In this document: positions 42,601 through 50,003 of the stretch, one piece after another
Position numbering within the stretch: the stretch's first letter is position 1
Layout: every line of letters begins with the position of its first letter
Source of the DNA: Taishania sp045629585
GTDB lineage: Bacteria; Bacteroidota; Bacteroidia; Flavobacteriales_D; Crocinitomicaceae
DNA: 64,000 nucleotides
Direction of reading: 5' to 3'
Assembly: GCA_045629585.1 (NCBI GenBank)
Contig: JAZQRM010000080.1
Coordinates: 62,001-126,000 of the forward strand
Notes under the pieces: model-generated
The model's database searches: none
What the model was told of the DNA's origin: nothing
The model's input: only the letters and a program-made list of their open reading frames with translations
Made by a program: the position numbers and the translations under genes

Positions 42601-43395
42601 TCTATGTCTACCTCCGCCTAAGTACCATTTAAAATTCAAGCTGGTGTAGTGATAAATATCATTCTTAGTTCTTACATCGGTAGTGATAACTCCATCAAAA
42701 TGGTCATTTCTAGGGAAAGTGGTTTTATGCTCAATCCCCATTGAGAAATTATTGGTAAACCAATAAGCTAAACCAACTCCTAGGTGCGTTGTGAGAAGCA
42801 ATTGTACATTTTGGTTATTGTCCAAAAGTGATTCATAGGAATTATCTAACTGCGTATCTACCTCCCAATTACTATCGTATGAATTGGAGAAGTTATACAT
42901 GTAATCTCCATCTAAATAATTACCCCATGCACGGTTAAAACCTAATCCTATTCCACCAAATATATAAGGATCAATACCGTTTTTTTGTACTAATCTTTTG
43001 AAATGGAGAGCCATTCCAAGATTAAATTCAACGGCTCTATTTTTGAAATTATGTAATGCATAACCGTACTCGCTTTTGTAGGGTGTTAGACCTTGATCTA
43101 ATACACCGGTATAATCGCTAAGGTCAGTAACTTTCAGGTCATTTCCTTTCCATGTTCCCATTAGAAATCGACCATAGATATCTAACCATATTGGACTGTG
43201 GTTGTTTTTTAATACCGACCCACCTAGTGTGAAACCTGCACCAAAATTCACGCGTGTTTTAACATCGGTAGTGTGCCAAGTTCCTCCGCCGTTGAAGGAA
43301 ATAAAGACAGGTGTGTGTAGCGATAAATCTCTTTTTTGAGATAAACCGAGAGAAGAAAGAATGAGCAATAAAAGAGTTATGTAATTTTTAAGCAT
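39679..43395 (-). CDS. outer-membrane barrel protein with Ig-like and Cys repeats
   Basis: A 1238-residue protein. The frame is open to an ATG at 43437, but the ATG at 43395 gives a normal signal peptide (MLKNYITLLLLILSSLGLSQ). Numbering from there: residues about 25-260 form an outer-membrane barrel with about eight predicted amphipathic strands (for example VNFGAGFTLGGSV, PYIFGGIGLGFNRA, HLGVGLAYWF); 260-290 is a Pro/Thr linker; about 291-851 holds six beta-sandwich repeats of about 94 residues (first Cys-x-x-Pro, then VNG, L..G.NTIQIIATN.CG); about 854-1146 holds seven repeats of about 40-50 residues with the pattern ICL.G...IK.S.W..Y...GA..G.C; 1147-1238 is a basic Thr/Pro-rich tail. There is no type IX sorting domain. 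Likely an adhesin or envelope-linking protein. Divergent from a type IX cargo gene, 123 bases between starts. Function unknown. Confidence 0.85.
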   Translation of the reverse strand: MLKNYITLLLLILSSLGLSQKRDLSLHTPVFISFNGGGTWHTTDVKTRVNFGAGFTLGGSVLKNNHSPIWLDIYGRFLMGTWKGNDLKVTDLSDYTGVLDQGLTPYKSEYGYALHNFKNRAVEFNLGMALHFKRLVQKNGIDPYIFGGIGLGFNRAWGNYLDGDYMYNFSNSYDSNWEVDTQLDNSYESLLDNNQNVQLLLTTHLGVGLAYWFTNNFSMGIEHKTTFPRNDHFDGVITTDVRTKNDIYHYTSLNFKWYLGGGRHRSTNPQHSTPTTSVPPVISNPVPVTPPCLKPQITLQGQTNSTQSQSIYNLNAYLTNAIANQTQVTINGSLVSNTSLQSNGRLTSAIQLYEGLNTIQISSWNNCGQDNQTIVVQYKPLCDDPIVQFTNPRANRITSSTQQFTYNAQITNFQRGDLIQVYVNGVQQNVVNVNYANNQVSGIASLHDGSNTIQIIATNKCGTHSQNVNIEYNAYCPEPIIQLNIGRNLTVVNSSYTFNAIVANVSQANQISLQLNGVVQSNVNLQSTTNGLAISKVLNLKEGVNTLLIIATNSCGNESETIQIVYDEPCDPVTLLVSSPRSSKLTTTESSFYIQATIANVDEQNDIVFMVNNVRVYNFTYNVTSDLFKANITLDEGANIIQIIAKNDCSTLSEHLGVTYTKPCATPTIAFTSPQNGITTPTQTTAVIARVTNVTDRNDLTVYLNGSPVNSFTFNNGTITIPVSLINGNNTIQVIATTNCGTISNKVNIVYNEPKPQITKPQIDFKNDCAITIEQGTFSFSGAINGVNNTDQITVLLNGIEQNYVNYTSTSNGFSFNTITRAGNIGQYTLTVIATNEGGTVTKTCTITVKNDPIIEICLNGKNVSIKESEWTEYQLRGARKEKCIELTNTTITEDTITVEICLNGVTMRIYATQLIRYKSRGATVGKCPDNEVANEIIICLKGDNERITKKIKESEWPTYQALGATIGECPQVIDKDIIICLDGKKRIIKESTWTEYQRLGATLGDCPTIDQDITICHRTNGTLTTLQIKQSQWATYQALGASLGPCPVIVDQDIVICITTTSGRTTRTIKQSQWASYERMGATLGACADTTSTGNTGGTTGTGTISNGMLICILENGKYVTKTINPLEWTKYRDLGAARGACTGNEVIPPSNQNQNRNQTQTQSTPRTEIPTKVTTTKPNITKPTVTTSTRTPETRVATPAKVTEGTKPQSRTVPSTTTTRPVSTPRQSTPTNTRRP
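39958..40836 (-). repeat. seven Cys/Trp/Tyr/Gly protein repeats
   Basis: Seven units inside the large surface protein, each starting near EICLNG or IIICL.G and ending GATxGxC. Spacing between the first Cys residues is about 41-55 residues. Units 1 and 3-7 keep the W..Y pair; unit 2 has L..Y. Unit 5 begins ITICHRTNG. Each unit has two cysteines 26-31 residues apart, suggesting one disulfide per unit. Confidence 0.85.
40843..42525 (-). repeat. six ~94-residue beta-sandwich repeats
   Basis: Six units beginning with CxxPxIxF-like strands, spaced 90, 94, 94, 94 and 94 residues. Each has a central xVxxxxVNG turn, a late LxxGxNTIQIIATNxCG strand and an ending IxYxxP. Two cysteines per unit in most. 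Pattern is that of bacterial Ig-like stalk domains. Confidence 0.85.
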
Positions 43396-43506
43396 AAGCG
43401 TTTTTTTTCCTTTGAGCAATACCAAAACAAGTGCCAAATGTAAAGATTAAATGTTTTTAAATTAAATATTATGCTTGTCCAGACGTTTTTCAGAGAGATA
43501 TTCCTT

Positions 43507-43514
43507 TATTTTTG
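43507..43514 (+). promoter_or_regulatory. -7 element before the type IX cargo gene
   Basis: TATTTTTG fits TAnnTTTG and ends 4 bases before the ATG at 43519. It supports that ATG over the one at 43471. No TTG at the right spacing is seen. Confidence 0.45.
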
Positions 43515-43518
43515 TTTT

Positions 43519-44796
43519 ATGTGGAAATTTATATTTGCTGTATTATTACCGCTTCAATTGTTTGGGCAAGAAGACTATAATAGATGTGATTTAGCACTTG
43601 AATTATGTCCTAATAGGAGTTTTACAGTTAGTAATGAAAATGCCAATCACACCTTGTGCAGTGGTTGTGAGGATGACTTTACAGTTTGTTTCACACCACT
43701 CAATTCTATATGGTTGAAATTTACAACTAACGATCAAGGTGGGGATGTCGCTATTTCTCTGTCGAATGCAAATTTTGTACTAGAGACAGGACGCGACACA
43801 CGTCTTAACATGGTTCTTTTTCAGGCAAACGTACCTTGTAATGCAGTGAGTTATACTGCTGTTGGAAACTGCTTGTTGGATGTCACTAATAATGGATTAA
43901 TAACAGCTAACAGCTTGCCTCCAAATACCACTTATTTTTTATGTTTAAGTGGTACGCAACGGAATGGTTTTGTTTTACCAGCTACGTTCACAGTCGATGT
44001 TACCATCAATGGTGTAGGAGTGAGTCGTGTTCAGCCTTCGGTTTTTGCGTCAATGTCTACAACTATTTGCCCTGGAGTACCTCTTTACGGTTTAGTTAAG
44101 GCATTTAACTGCCCAGACCAAGGAAGTTATCGTTGGTATGTTGACGATCAATTAATTGCAGTTACTGAAGATACAGTGTTATACACCACCAATTTCAGAG
44201 AAGGTTCGGTTGTTCGTGTAGAGACAACATGTTATGCACAATGCATGGAGATCGTTAGTTTTCAGTCAGCTGCTATTCAAGTTCAATCATTTATTATTTC
44301 AGCTGGGCCAGATAAAGAAATCGCTCAAGGTGGAAGTGTTATTTTAGAAAGTACAATCCCTATAAATACAATTATTCAATGGACTCCAACATATGGACTT
44401 TCCAATTCATCAATTCCTTTTCCAATTGCAGATCCAGAACAATCTACTTTGTATACACTGCAGGTAACGGACACGCTTACAGGTTGTAGTATGATTGATT
44501 ATGTTCAAGTTTCCGTTATAGAAGGTTTGGTTATTCCGAATACGTTTAGTCCAAACGGTGATGGAATTAATGATACGTGGTATATCAAAGGATTAGAAGC
44601 TTATCCTAACAATGAATTGCAAATCTTTTCGAGGTGGGGTTCATTAGTTTATGATGTAAGGAATTTTAATGAGAAAAAAGCATGGGATGGTAAAGTGAAT
44701 AATGGACAATTGCAAGAAAGTGTTTATTATTATGTTTTAAAACTTAACAATGATCAAGGTACAGAGTTTAATGGTTCAATAACACTTATTCGATGA
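43519..44796 (+). CDS. type IX secretion type B cargo protein (CHU_C domain)
   Basis: A 425-residue secreted protein. The start is placed at 43519 because MWKFIFAVLLPLQLFGQ is a proper signal peptide; the upstream ATG at 43471 would bury it. The Cys-rich N-terminal region (about 20-175: CDLALELCPNRSF...CSGCEDDFTVCFTPL) resembles a PPC-like beta-sandwich. An Ig/PKD-like part follows (about 190-330). The last 85 residues are a gliding-motility-associated C-terminal domain: IPNTFSPNGDGINDTWYIKG...LQIFSRWGSLVYD...AWDGKVNNGQ, ending NGSITLIR, the type B sorting signal for the type IX system. The stop overlaps the PorP/SprF gene start by 4 bases, so cargo and partner are made together. Confidence 0.92.
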   Translation: MWKFIFAVLLPLQLFGQEDYNRCDLALELCPNRSFTVSNENANHTLCSGCEDDFTVCFTPLNSIWLKFTTNDQGGDVAISLSNANFVLETGRDTRLNMVLFQANVPCNAVSYTAVGNCLLDVTNNGLITANSLPPNTTYFLCLSGTQRNGFVLPATFTVDVTINGVGVSRVQPSVFASMSTTICPGVPLYGLVKAFNCPDQGSYRWYVDDQLIAVTEDTVLYTTNFREGSVVRVETTCYAQCMEIVSFQSAAIQVQSFIISAGPDKEIAQGGSVILESTIPINTIIQWTPTYGLSNSSIPFPIADPEQSTLYTLQVTDTLTGCSMIDYVQVSVIEGLVIPNTFSPNGDGINDTWYIKGLEAYPNNELQIFSRWGSLVYDVRNFNEKKAWDGKVNNGQLQESVYYYVLKLNNDQGTEFNGSITLIR

Positions 44797-45719
44797 TAGG
44801 AAGGTTTTTAATTCTTTTGTTCTCCGTTTTTTACAGTCACTTATTTGGACAGCAATTGCCTCAATATACACAATGGACGAGCAATCAACTTGCTATAAAT
44901 CCTGCTCATGCTGGAATAAAAAAATGCGTTGATGTCCATGCTCTTTATCGTAATCAATGGGTGGGAATGTCGGACTCACCTACCTCAGGGTTTTTTACGG
45001 CTTCTATTCCGCTACGAAGTAAACAGACCAAACTGCTTTCCCCACGGCATGGATTGGCTCTTAGATTTGAGGGAGATCGTATAGGTATGTTCAATACAAA
45101 TCGTATAAATGTCGGCTATGCAGCTCATTTTAATTTCACAACAGAAACCCGTTTATCGTTGGGTATATATGCAGGGGTTGTGAATATGGGATTTAATCAT
45201 TCTAAAGCTACAACGATAGATCCAGACCCCTCGGTGATGAGAGAATTTTCAATTGTTCGGCCTGATGCCCATTTTGGTGCTTGGTGGAATGGGAAAAACT
45301 ATTACATCGGTTTTATGCTTAACCAATTAATCCCAACAAAATGGTTAGAGGGAAATGCTTCTCAATTTCGCTTTCACGCGTCATTAAATGGAGGTTATAA
45401 ATTTGAGTTAAGTGAACGTTCAGCAATTATTCCCCATGCAATTGTACGTTTCCCTATAATTGGTAAAATAAATGCAGATGCATTAGTGATTTATGATTAT
45501 GATAATCTATTAAATCTAGGTGTTGGCTATCGCACTACGGAAGCTGTTTTGATTATTGCTGGCGTTAAAATTAATCGACGTTTTGCAATTAATTATAGTT
45601 TTGACTGGAATGTATCTGCCTTAAGTAATGTGTCTAAGCATACTCATGAAATTGGTATTTCGTTTTTGACTTGTAAACCCGAACGAAAAGGGACAAATAA
45701 TTGTGCGCTTTTTGAATAG
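44793..45719 (+). CDS. PorP/SprF family type IX outer-membrane protein
   Basis: A 308-residue outer-membrane barrel. Signal peptide MIGRFLILLFSVFYSHLFGQ is followed by the family signature QLPQYTQWTSNQLAINPAHAG and LYRNQWVGMSDSPTSGFFTASIPL. PorP/SprF proteins work with type B CTD cargo in the type IX system, for example SprF for the adhesin SprB. Here it overlaps the cargo gene by 4 bases, the classical pairing. About 14 beta strands can be traced. The C-terminal tail is unusual in ending with a Cys-containing polar stretch (LTCKPERKGTNNCALFE) rather than an aromatic strand end. Confidence 0.93.
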   Translation: MIGRFLILLFSVFYSHLFGQQLPQYTQWTSNQLAINPAHAGIKKCVDVHALYRNQWVGMSDSPTSGFFTASIPLRSKQTKLLSPRHGLALRFEGDRIGMFNTNRINVGYAAHFNFTTETRLSLGIYAGVVNMGFNHSKATTIDPDPSVMREFSIVRPDAHFGAWWNGKNYYIGFMLNQLIPTKWLEGNASQFRFHASLNGGYKFELSERSAIIPHAIVRFPIIGKINADALVIYDYDNLLNLGVGYRTTEAVLIIAGVKINRRFAINYSFDWNVSALSNVSKHTHEIGISFLTCKPERKGTNNCALFE

Positions 45720-45812
45720 TAATAGGTTATTCTCAATCCTCTGTTTATAAAAAGAAATGATTGATCTATTATCTTATCGATACATTGACCATTTTTGTTT
45801 AAAATATATTCC

Positions 45813-46778
45813 ATGAGAACAAAAGTATGCGGTCTTGTTGCTGTTTTAGTTTTTGCAGTAGCCTGTGTTCCGGCCAAAAAATACAAAGATTTAGTTGAAC
45901 GTGAACGTGTTTGCTCTGAAGAGTTGGAGCAATATAAAGCGCGTGCAATGAATGGGGAAGGTCGTGCAGCTGAGTTTGAAGCAAAATATAATGCTTTAGT
46001 AACAGATGTTTATCGCTTGAAAGAAGATACAATGCGACTTGGAAATGATTATCGATTGTTATCTCATCAGTATGATAATTTGGTTAACCGCATGGAGTCA
46101 TTGGAGTCATCGTTTGATAAGTATCGCCTCACAGGAGAGCAAAATACGGCTTTGTTACAAGCTGATTTAGATGCAAAGAGCCTAGAGTTGCAACGTAAGC
46201 AAGATGAATTATTAGCTTTGGAACAAGAGCTAAAAAGTAAACAAATGCTTTTATCAGATAGAGAGCAGCGTGTGATGGAGTTAGAGGAAATGATTGCGCG
46301 TCAAGAAAAAGCTGCCAAAGAGCTCCGTGCAAAAGTGGCTAATGCTTTAAGTGGATTTGAAGATAAAGGGCTTACGGTTACACAAAAGAATGGAAAAATA
46401 TACGTGAGTTTAGAAGCGAAGTTATTGTTTGCTTCTGGTTCAACAAAAGTGGAAGCTGGCGGTCGTGAAGCATTAGTGGAGTTAGCAAAAGTACTGGAGA
46501 AAGAAAATGATCTTGAGATTATCGTTGAAGGACATACAGATACAGATCGCTTGTCAAGTGGAAGTCATCCTAAAAATAACTGGGAACTATCTGTGTTAAG
46601 AGCAACATCAGTTGTGGACATCATGCTAGGGAGTTCAGCAATGAATCCTTCTCAGTTAATGGCTGCTGGACGATCAGAATTTTTACCAGTAAATCCGAAT
46701 GATAAAGCTAAGAATAGACGAATTGAAGTGATTATTTCACCTAACTTAAATGAATTGTTTGAGTTAATTGGAAATTAA
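45813..46778 (+). CDS. OmpA family lipoprotein with coiled coil
   Basis: A 321-residue lipoprotein: signal peptide MRTKVCGLVAVLVFAVAC with the lipobox cysteine at 18, a long coiled coil (about 25-185, heptads such as LQRKQDELLALEQELKSKQ), then an OmpA C-terminal peptidoglycan-binding domain (about 200-318: LEIIVEGHTDTD...NNWELSVLRATSVVDIML...NRRIEVIISP). It should span the periplasm between outer membrane and wall. An earlier in-frame TTG at 45795 is less likely as start. It follows the PorP/SprF gene by 93 bases on the same strand; this cargo-PorP-OmpA order is common in type IX-associated clusters. Confidence 0.92.
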   Translation: MRTKVCGLVAVLVFAVACVPAKKYKDLVERERVCSEELEQYKARAMNGEGRAAEFEAKYNALVTDVYRLKEDTMRLGNDYRLLSHQYDNLVNRMESLESSFDKYRLTGEQNTALLQADLDAKSLELQRKQDELLALEQELKSKQMLLSDREQRVMELEEMIARQEKAAKELRAKVANALSGFEDKGLTVTQKNGKIYVSLEAKLLFASGSTKVEAGGREALVELAKVLEKENDLEIIVEGHTDTDRLSSGSHPKNNWELSVLRATSVVDIMLGSSAMNPSQLMAAGRSEFLPVNPNDKAKNRRIEVIISPNLNELFELIGN

Positions 46779-46782
46779 CAGA

Positions 46783-46815
46783 AAGAAGGCTCTCATGTGG
46801 GAGCCTTCTTTTTTT
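46783..46815. terminator. bidirectional terminator between OmpA-lipoprotein and PPK2 genes
   Basis: Perfect 10-base inverted repeat AAGAAGGCTC / GAGCCTTCTT with an 8-base loop and T-run on the plus strand; the stop codon of the convergent PPK2 gene (46814-46816) overlaps the T-run. Confidence 0.88.
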
Positions 46816-47578
46816 AGAAGGTATCTTCATTAAACTTTTCACTTTTCAATGGTGGGTAAGAGAGGTTTAATTCTTTTAATTTTTTAAGAACAATCCGTGA
46901 AACAATGTAATTGCGGTAGGTGCTAGAATCAGCAGGTATAATATGCCAAATGGGATTGTTACACTTACTGATTATTGATTCATAGGTATCCATAAAGTCA
47001 TTCCATTTTTCTCTTGTTGACCAGTCGTCGTCACTATGTTTGTATTGTTTTTCAGGTATGGTTATACGTTCTATAAGTTTTTCTTTCTGTCTAGATTTAC
47101 TAATATGTAAAAATAGTTTAATGATGAAAACTCCATTTTCACTTAAATATTTCTCAAAATTGTTTATTTCCTCATAGCGTCTTTGGATGGTTTCCTCCTC
47201 GATATATTTATAGACTGTCGGAACGAGAATGTCTTCATAGTGCGACCGATTAAAAACGCCAATCTTTCCTTTCTCAGGTATTTGTTGGTGTATTCGCCAT
47301 AGGTAGTCATGCGCAAGTTCTTGTTCGTTTGGTTTTTTAAAAGAAGCCACATTAACCCAATCAGGGCTCAATCCACTAAAGACTTCCCATGTTGTGCCAT
47401 CTTTGCCACTAGCATCTATACCTTGTAGGATGACTAGTACTGCCTTGTTTTGTGAGGCGTGTAGTTTTAACACTTCCTCTGTGATTTTTTCCTTAATAAG
47501 CTGTATATCTTCTTTTGTATCTTCTTTATTCCAATTATCAGGAGGAGATGTCGGATAGTCTTTTAAATTGAAGTGCAT
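46814..47578 (-). CDS. polyphosphate kinase 2 family protein
   Basis: A 254-residue PPK2-type phosphotransferase that moves phosphate between polyphosphate and nucleotides. Walker A is VLVILQGIDASGKDGT; Walker B region is KIGVFNRSHYEDILVP, followed by the lid-like KLIERITIPEKQYKHSDDDW. Single-domain length. Residues around the lid that decide between ADP/AMP and polyphosphate synthesis cannot be interpreted with confidence. It lies 3 bases after the endonuclease/phosphatase-fold gene on the minus strand. Confidence 0.92.
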   Translation of the reverse strand: MHFNLKDYPTSPPDNWNKEDTKEDIQLIKEKITEEVLKLHASQNKAVLVILQGIDASGKDGTTWEVFSGLSPDWVNVASFKKPNEQELAHDYLWRIHQQIPEKGKIGVFNRSHYEDILVPTVYKYIEEETIQRRYEEINNFEKYLSENGVFIIKLFLHISKSRQKEKLIERITIPEKQYKHSDDDWSTREKWNDFMDTYESIISKCNNPIWHIIPADSSTYRNYIVSRIVLKKLKELNLSYPPLKSEKFNEDTF

Positions 47579-47581
47579 AAT

Positions 47582-48541
47582 TCATTGTATTTCAAGTGTT
47601 AAATATACAGGGAGATGGTCTGAGTATCCACCATAGTATTTTTGTCCTCCAAAAGTGGCATTTGGTTTATTCGCCCCACTTGAATAGGTGTAAAGTAGAC
47701 GAGGATCTTTTATTATAAAAGCATTGTTCCTATGCACCTTTAAACCACCTTTTCCACTTAATAAGGATTGAGAAACAATCAATTGGTCAAAAACCATCCA
47801 ATCTCCATGAAATACAATTGTTCCTTGGTCATTTTTCTCTTCCTCAATTAGTAAGTTTACAAGGTCATTTTCACCTGCTTTTAATTCATGTTGACCTTTT
47901 GCTCTGAGTTTTTGATGTATACTTCTATTGGTAGGTGTGTCATTAAAGTCCCCCATAACGATGATGTTTGCTTTGGAGTCTTGTTTTAAAATAGTATCTA
48001 TTTCTTTTCTTAATATTTCTGCTGCAACTAATCTTCGAACCTCCGTTTTAGCATTTCCTTCTCGTCGAGATGCCCAGTGATTTATAAAAGTATGAATGAT
48101 TCGTGTGCCTTCTACTTTTCCTTTTACGTACATTATATCTCTTGTTGACCAATATGGTTGAATGGATAGGGTTATAGGTATTCTTTTGGTATCGGTTATT
48201 TCAAATTGTTTTTTGTCATAGATAAAAGCAAGATCCATTCCACGTGGATCATTCATTTCAATATGATGAAAGCTGTATGTGTTTTGATTAAGTGGTTTTG
48301 TTTGAATTAGATCTTTTAGAACATTTGCATTTTCAACTTCGCTTAATCCAATTATTAGTGGTAAACCATTCTTACCTAAGGTCAAAGCCTCTGCGATTTT
48401 GTGTAACTTTTCGCGATAGCGATCCTCATCCCATTCCATGTTTCCATATGGGGTGTATTCGTCATCTCCTGGATTATTAGGATCATCGTAGATGTCAAAT
48501 AAGTTTTCTACATTATAAAATACGATGGGATATCTATTCAT
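47582..48541 (-). CDS. endonuclease/exonuclease/phosphatase family protein
   Basis: A 319-residue protein of the EEP (DNase I-like) superfamily. Signatures include FYNVENLFDIYDDPNNPGDDEYTP near the N-terminus, LSEVENANVLKDL (metal-binding Glu), INHWASRREGNAKTEVRR, VMGDFNDTP and the C-terminal YSDHLPVYLTL. This pattern is common in Bacteroidota, where the proteins are nucleases or phosphodiesterases of unknown substrate. No signal peptide is seen, so it is probably cytosolic. Followed by PPK2 (3-base gap); preceded by a small overlapping frame. Confidence 0.9.
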   Translation of the reverse strand: MNRYPIVFYNVENLFDIYDDPNNPGDDEYTPYGNMEWDEDRYREKLHKIAEALTLGKNGLPLIIGLSEVENANVLKDLIQTKPLNQNTYSFHHIEMNDPRGMDLAFIYDKKQFEITDTKRIPITLSIQPYWSTRDIMYVKGKVEGTRIIHTFINHWASRREGNAKTEVRRLVAAEILRKEIDTILKQDSKANIIVMGDFNDTPTNRSIHQKLRAKGQHELKAGENDLVNLLIEEEKNDQGTIVFHGDWMVFDQLIVSQSLLSGKGGLKVHRNNAFIIKDPRLLYTYSSGANKPNATFGGQKYYGGYSDHLPVYLTLEIQ

Positions 48542-48723
48542 TTCGATTCATTTTTATTAGTCGTATTCAAGGTCGTTTTCTTTTCTTCTATCTTAGTTAT
48601 ATTGGTGTTAGTAACTTGTTGTATATCAATTTTGTGTAAAGAGTTTTGTATACTCTTCTTATTAATCAAATATACAAATTGGTATAGTAAGTTTATAAAA
48701 TCTGCATGTAGATCGATAGACAT
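48538..48723 (-). CDS. possible small protein upstream of the EEP gene
   Basis: An open frame of 61 codons starting MSIDLHADFINLLYQFVYL, with a hydrophobic N-terminal half and a polar Lys/Asn/Thr-rich C-terminal half. Its stop overlaps the ATG of the next gene (ATGA), the arrangement seen for coupled genes in this window. Nothing else supports it: I know no relative, and the composition is close to what AT-rich DNA gives by chance. Confidence 0.3.
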   Translation of the reverse strand: MSIDLHADFINLLYQFVYLINKKSIQNSLHKIDIQQVTNTNITKIEEKKTTLNTTNKNESK

Positions 48724-48769
48724 TTAACGTTCTTTAGTGGGCTTTTGATTAAATTAGTAAGTCAATACG

Positions 48770-49831
48770 ATGAATATGGCTGTAGATTTTCAATTACTAA
48801 AAGAGATAAGTGCTATTCCTGGGGCACCAGGATTTGAACGTTTGATTAGAGAACGTGTAATAAATGAGGTAAAACCTTTTGTAGACGAATTATCCGTTGA
48901 CAACATGGGGAATGTTCATGCGGTAAAGAAAGGACAGAAGGATAAAAAAGTGATGGTTGCGTCTCACATGGATGAGATTGGCTTTATTGTAACGCATATT
49001 GATGATAAAGGCTTTATTCGTTTTCATACTTTAGGTGGATTTGATCCTAAAACATTGACAGCGCAAAGGGTGATTATTCATGGACGAAAAGATATTATTG
49101 GGGTGATGGCTTCCAAACCTATACACGTAATGGCACCAGATGAACGTAATAAGGTCGCTAAATTATCCGATTATTTTATTGACACAGGATTAACTGGCGA
49201 AGAGGTTAAAGCATTAATTTCTGTTGGTGATTCTATAACACGTGAGCGAGAATTGATAGAAATGGGAAATTGTGTTAATGGGAAATCATTGGACAATCGA
49301 TTAGCAGTATATATTTCTATCGAGGTTTTAAAACGCCTTCACAATGTTTCTATTCCTTATGATTTACATATGGTTTTCACTGTTCAAGAAGAAGTCGGTC
49401 TTCGTGGAGCTAATGTGGCGGCACTGAAAATAAATCCTGATTTCGGGTTTGGTTTGGATACCACGATTGCATATGATTTACCAGGGGCTCCAGCTCATGA
49501 GATGATTACAAAAATGGGAGAGGGAACTGCGATCAAAATAATGGACTCTTCCACTATCTGTGATTATCGAATGGTGGATTATATGAAGAAAATTGCAAAT
49601 GAAAATGATATAAAATGGCAGCCTGAGATCTTAACGGGTGGCGGAACTGATACGGCAGGTGTTCAAAGGATGACAGCAGGAGGTTCTATAGCTGGAGCAA
49701 TTTCTATTCCAACAAGACATTTACACCAAGTGATTGAAATGGCGAATAAAGAGGATATTTGGAATTCAGTTCTTTTGTTAGAAAAATGTATCCTTTCTTT
49801 AGATCAATATGATTGGGAGATTAAAGTATAA
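48770..49831 (+). CDS. M42 family metallopeptidase (glutamyl aminopeptidase-like)
   Basis: A 353-residue dinuclear-metal aminopeptidase. Metal and catalytic residues are visible: H66 and D68 (VASHMDEIGF), the bridging Asp in GKSLDNRLAVY, the catalytic Glu pair in FTVQEEVGLRGAN, the Asp in FGFGLDTTIAYD, and the terminal His in IPTRHLHQVIE. The PA-like insertion common to M42 (about 75-165) is present. Cytosolic. A second start at codon 3 (48776, MAVDFQ) is possible. Monogenic with a strong terminator. Confidence 0.94.
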   Translation: MNMAVDFQLLKEISAIPGAPGFERLIRERVINEVKPFVDELSVDNMGNVHAVKKGQKDKKVMVASHMDEIGFIVTHIDDKGFIRFHTLGGFDPKTLTAQRVIIHGRKDIIGVMASKPIHVMAPDERNKVAKLSDYFIDTGLTGEEVKALISVGDSITRERELIEMGNCVNGKSLDNRLAVYISIEVLKRLHNVSIPYDLHMVFTVQEEVGLRGANVAALKINPDFGFGLDTTIAYDLPGAPAHEMITKMGEGTAIKIMDSSTICDYRMVDYMKKIANENDIKWQPEILTGGGTDTAGVQRMTAGGSIAGAISIPTRHLHQVIEMANKEDIWNSVLLLEKCILSLDQYDWEIKV

Positions 49832-49857
49832 ATACTATTTTAAGTTATAATAGATTG

Positions 49858-49886
49858 AAAAAGGAAGGTGTAAACCTTCCTTTTTT
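49858..49886 (+). terminator. terminator of the M42 peptidase gene
   Basis: A5-GGAAGG / CCTTCC-T6 stem with a 6-base loop, 26 bases after the peptidase stop. Confidence 0.88.
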
Positions 49887-50003
49887 GTTGAAAAACACTA
49901 TTTGTTCATTGAGATTAACTGTTTGATAATTAGGTGTGTATTTGTGGATTGGTTGAGTTTAGTTTTATTTAATATAACTACGCTTATTCACACAACCACG
50001 CAT

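Noticed and set aside
43396..43437. Extended N-terminus of the barrel-repeat protein (ATG at 43437)
   Set aside because: The 14 extra residues would displace a good signal peptide that begins at 43395.
45644..46032. Overlapping minus-strand frames across the PorP/OmpA junction
   Set aside because: They lie antisense to recognised genes and lack any supporting signal.
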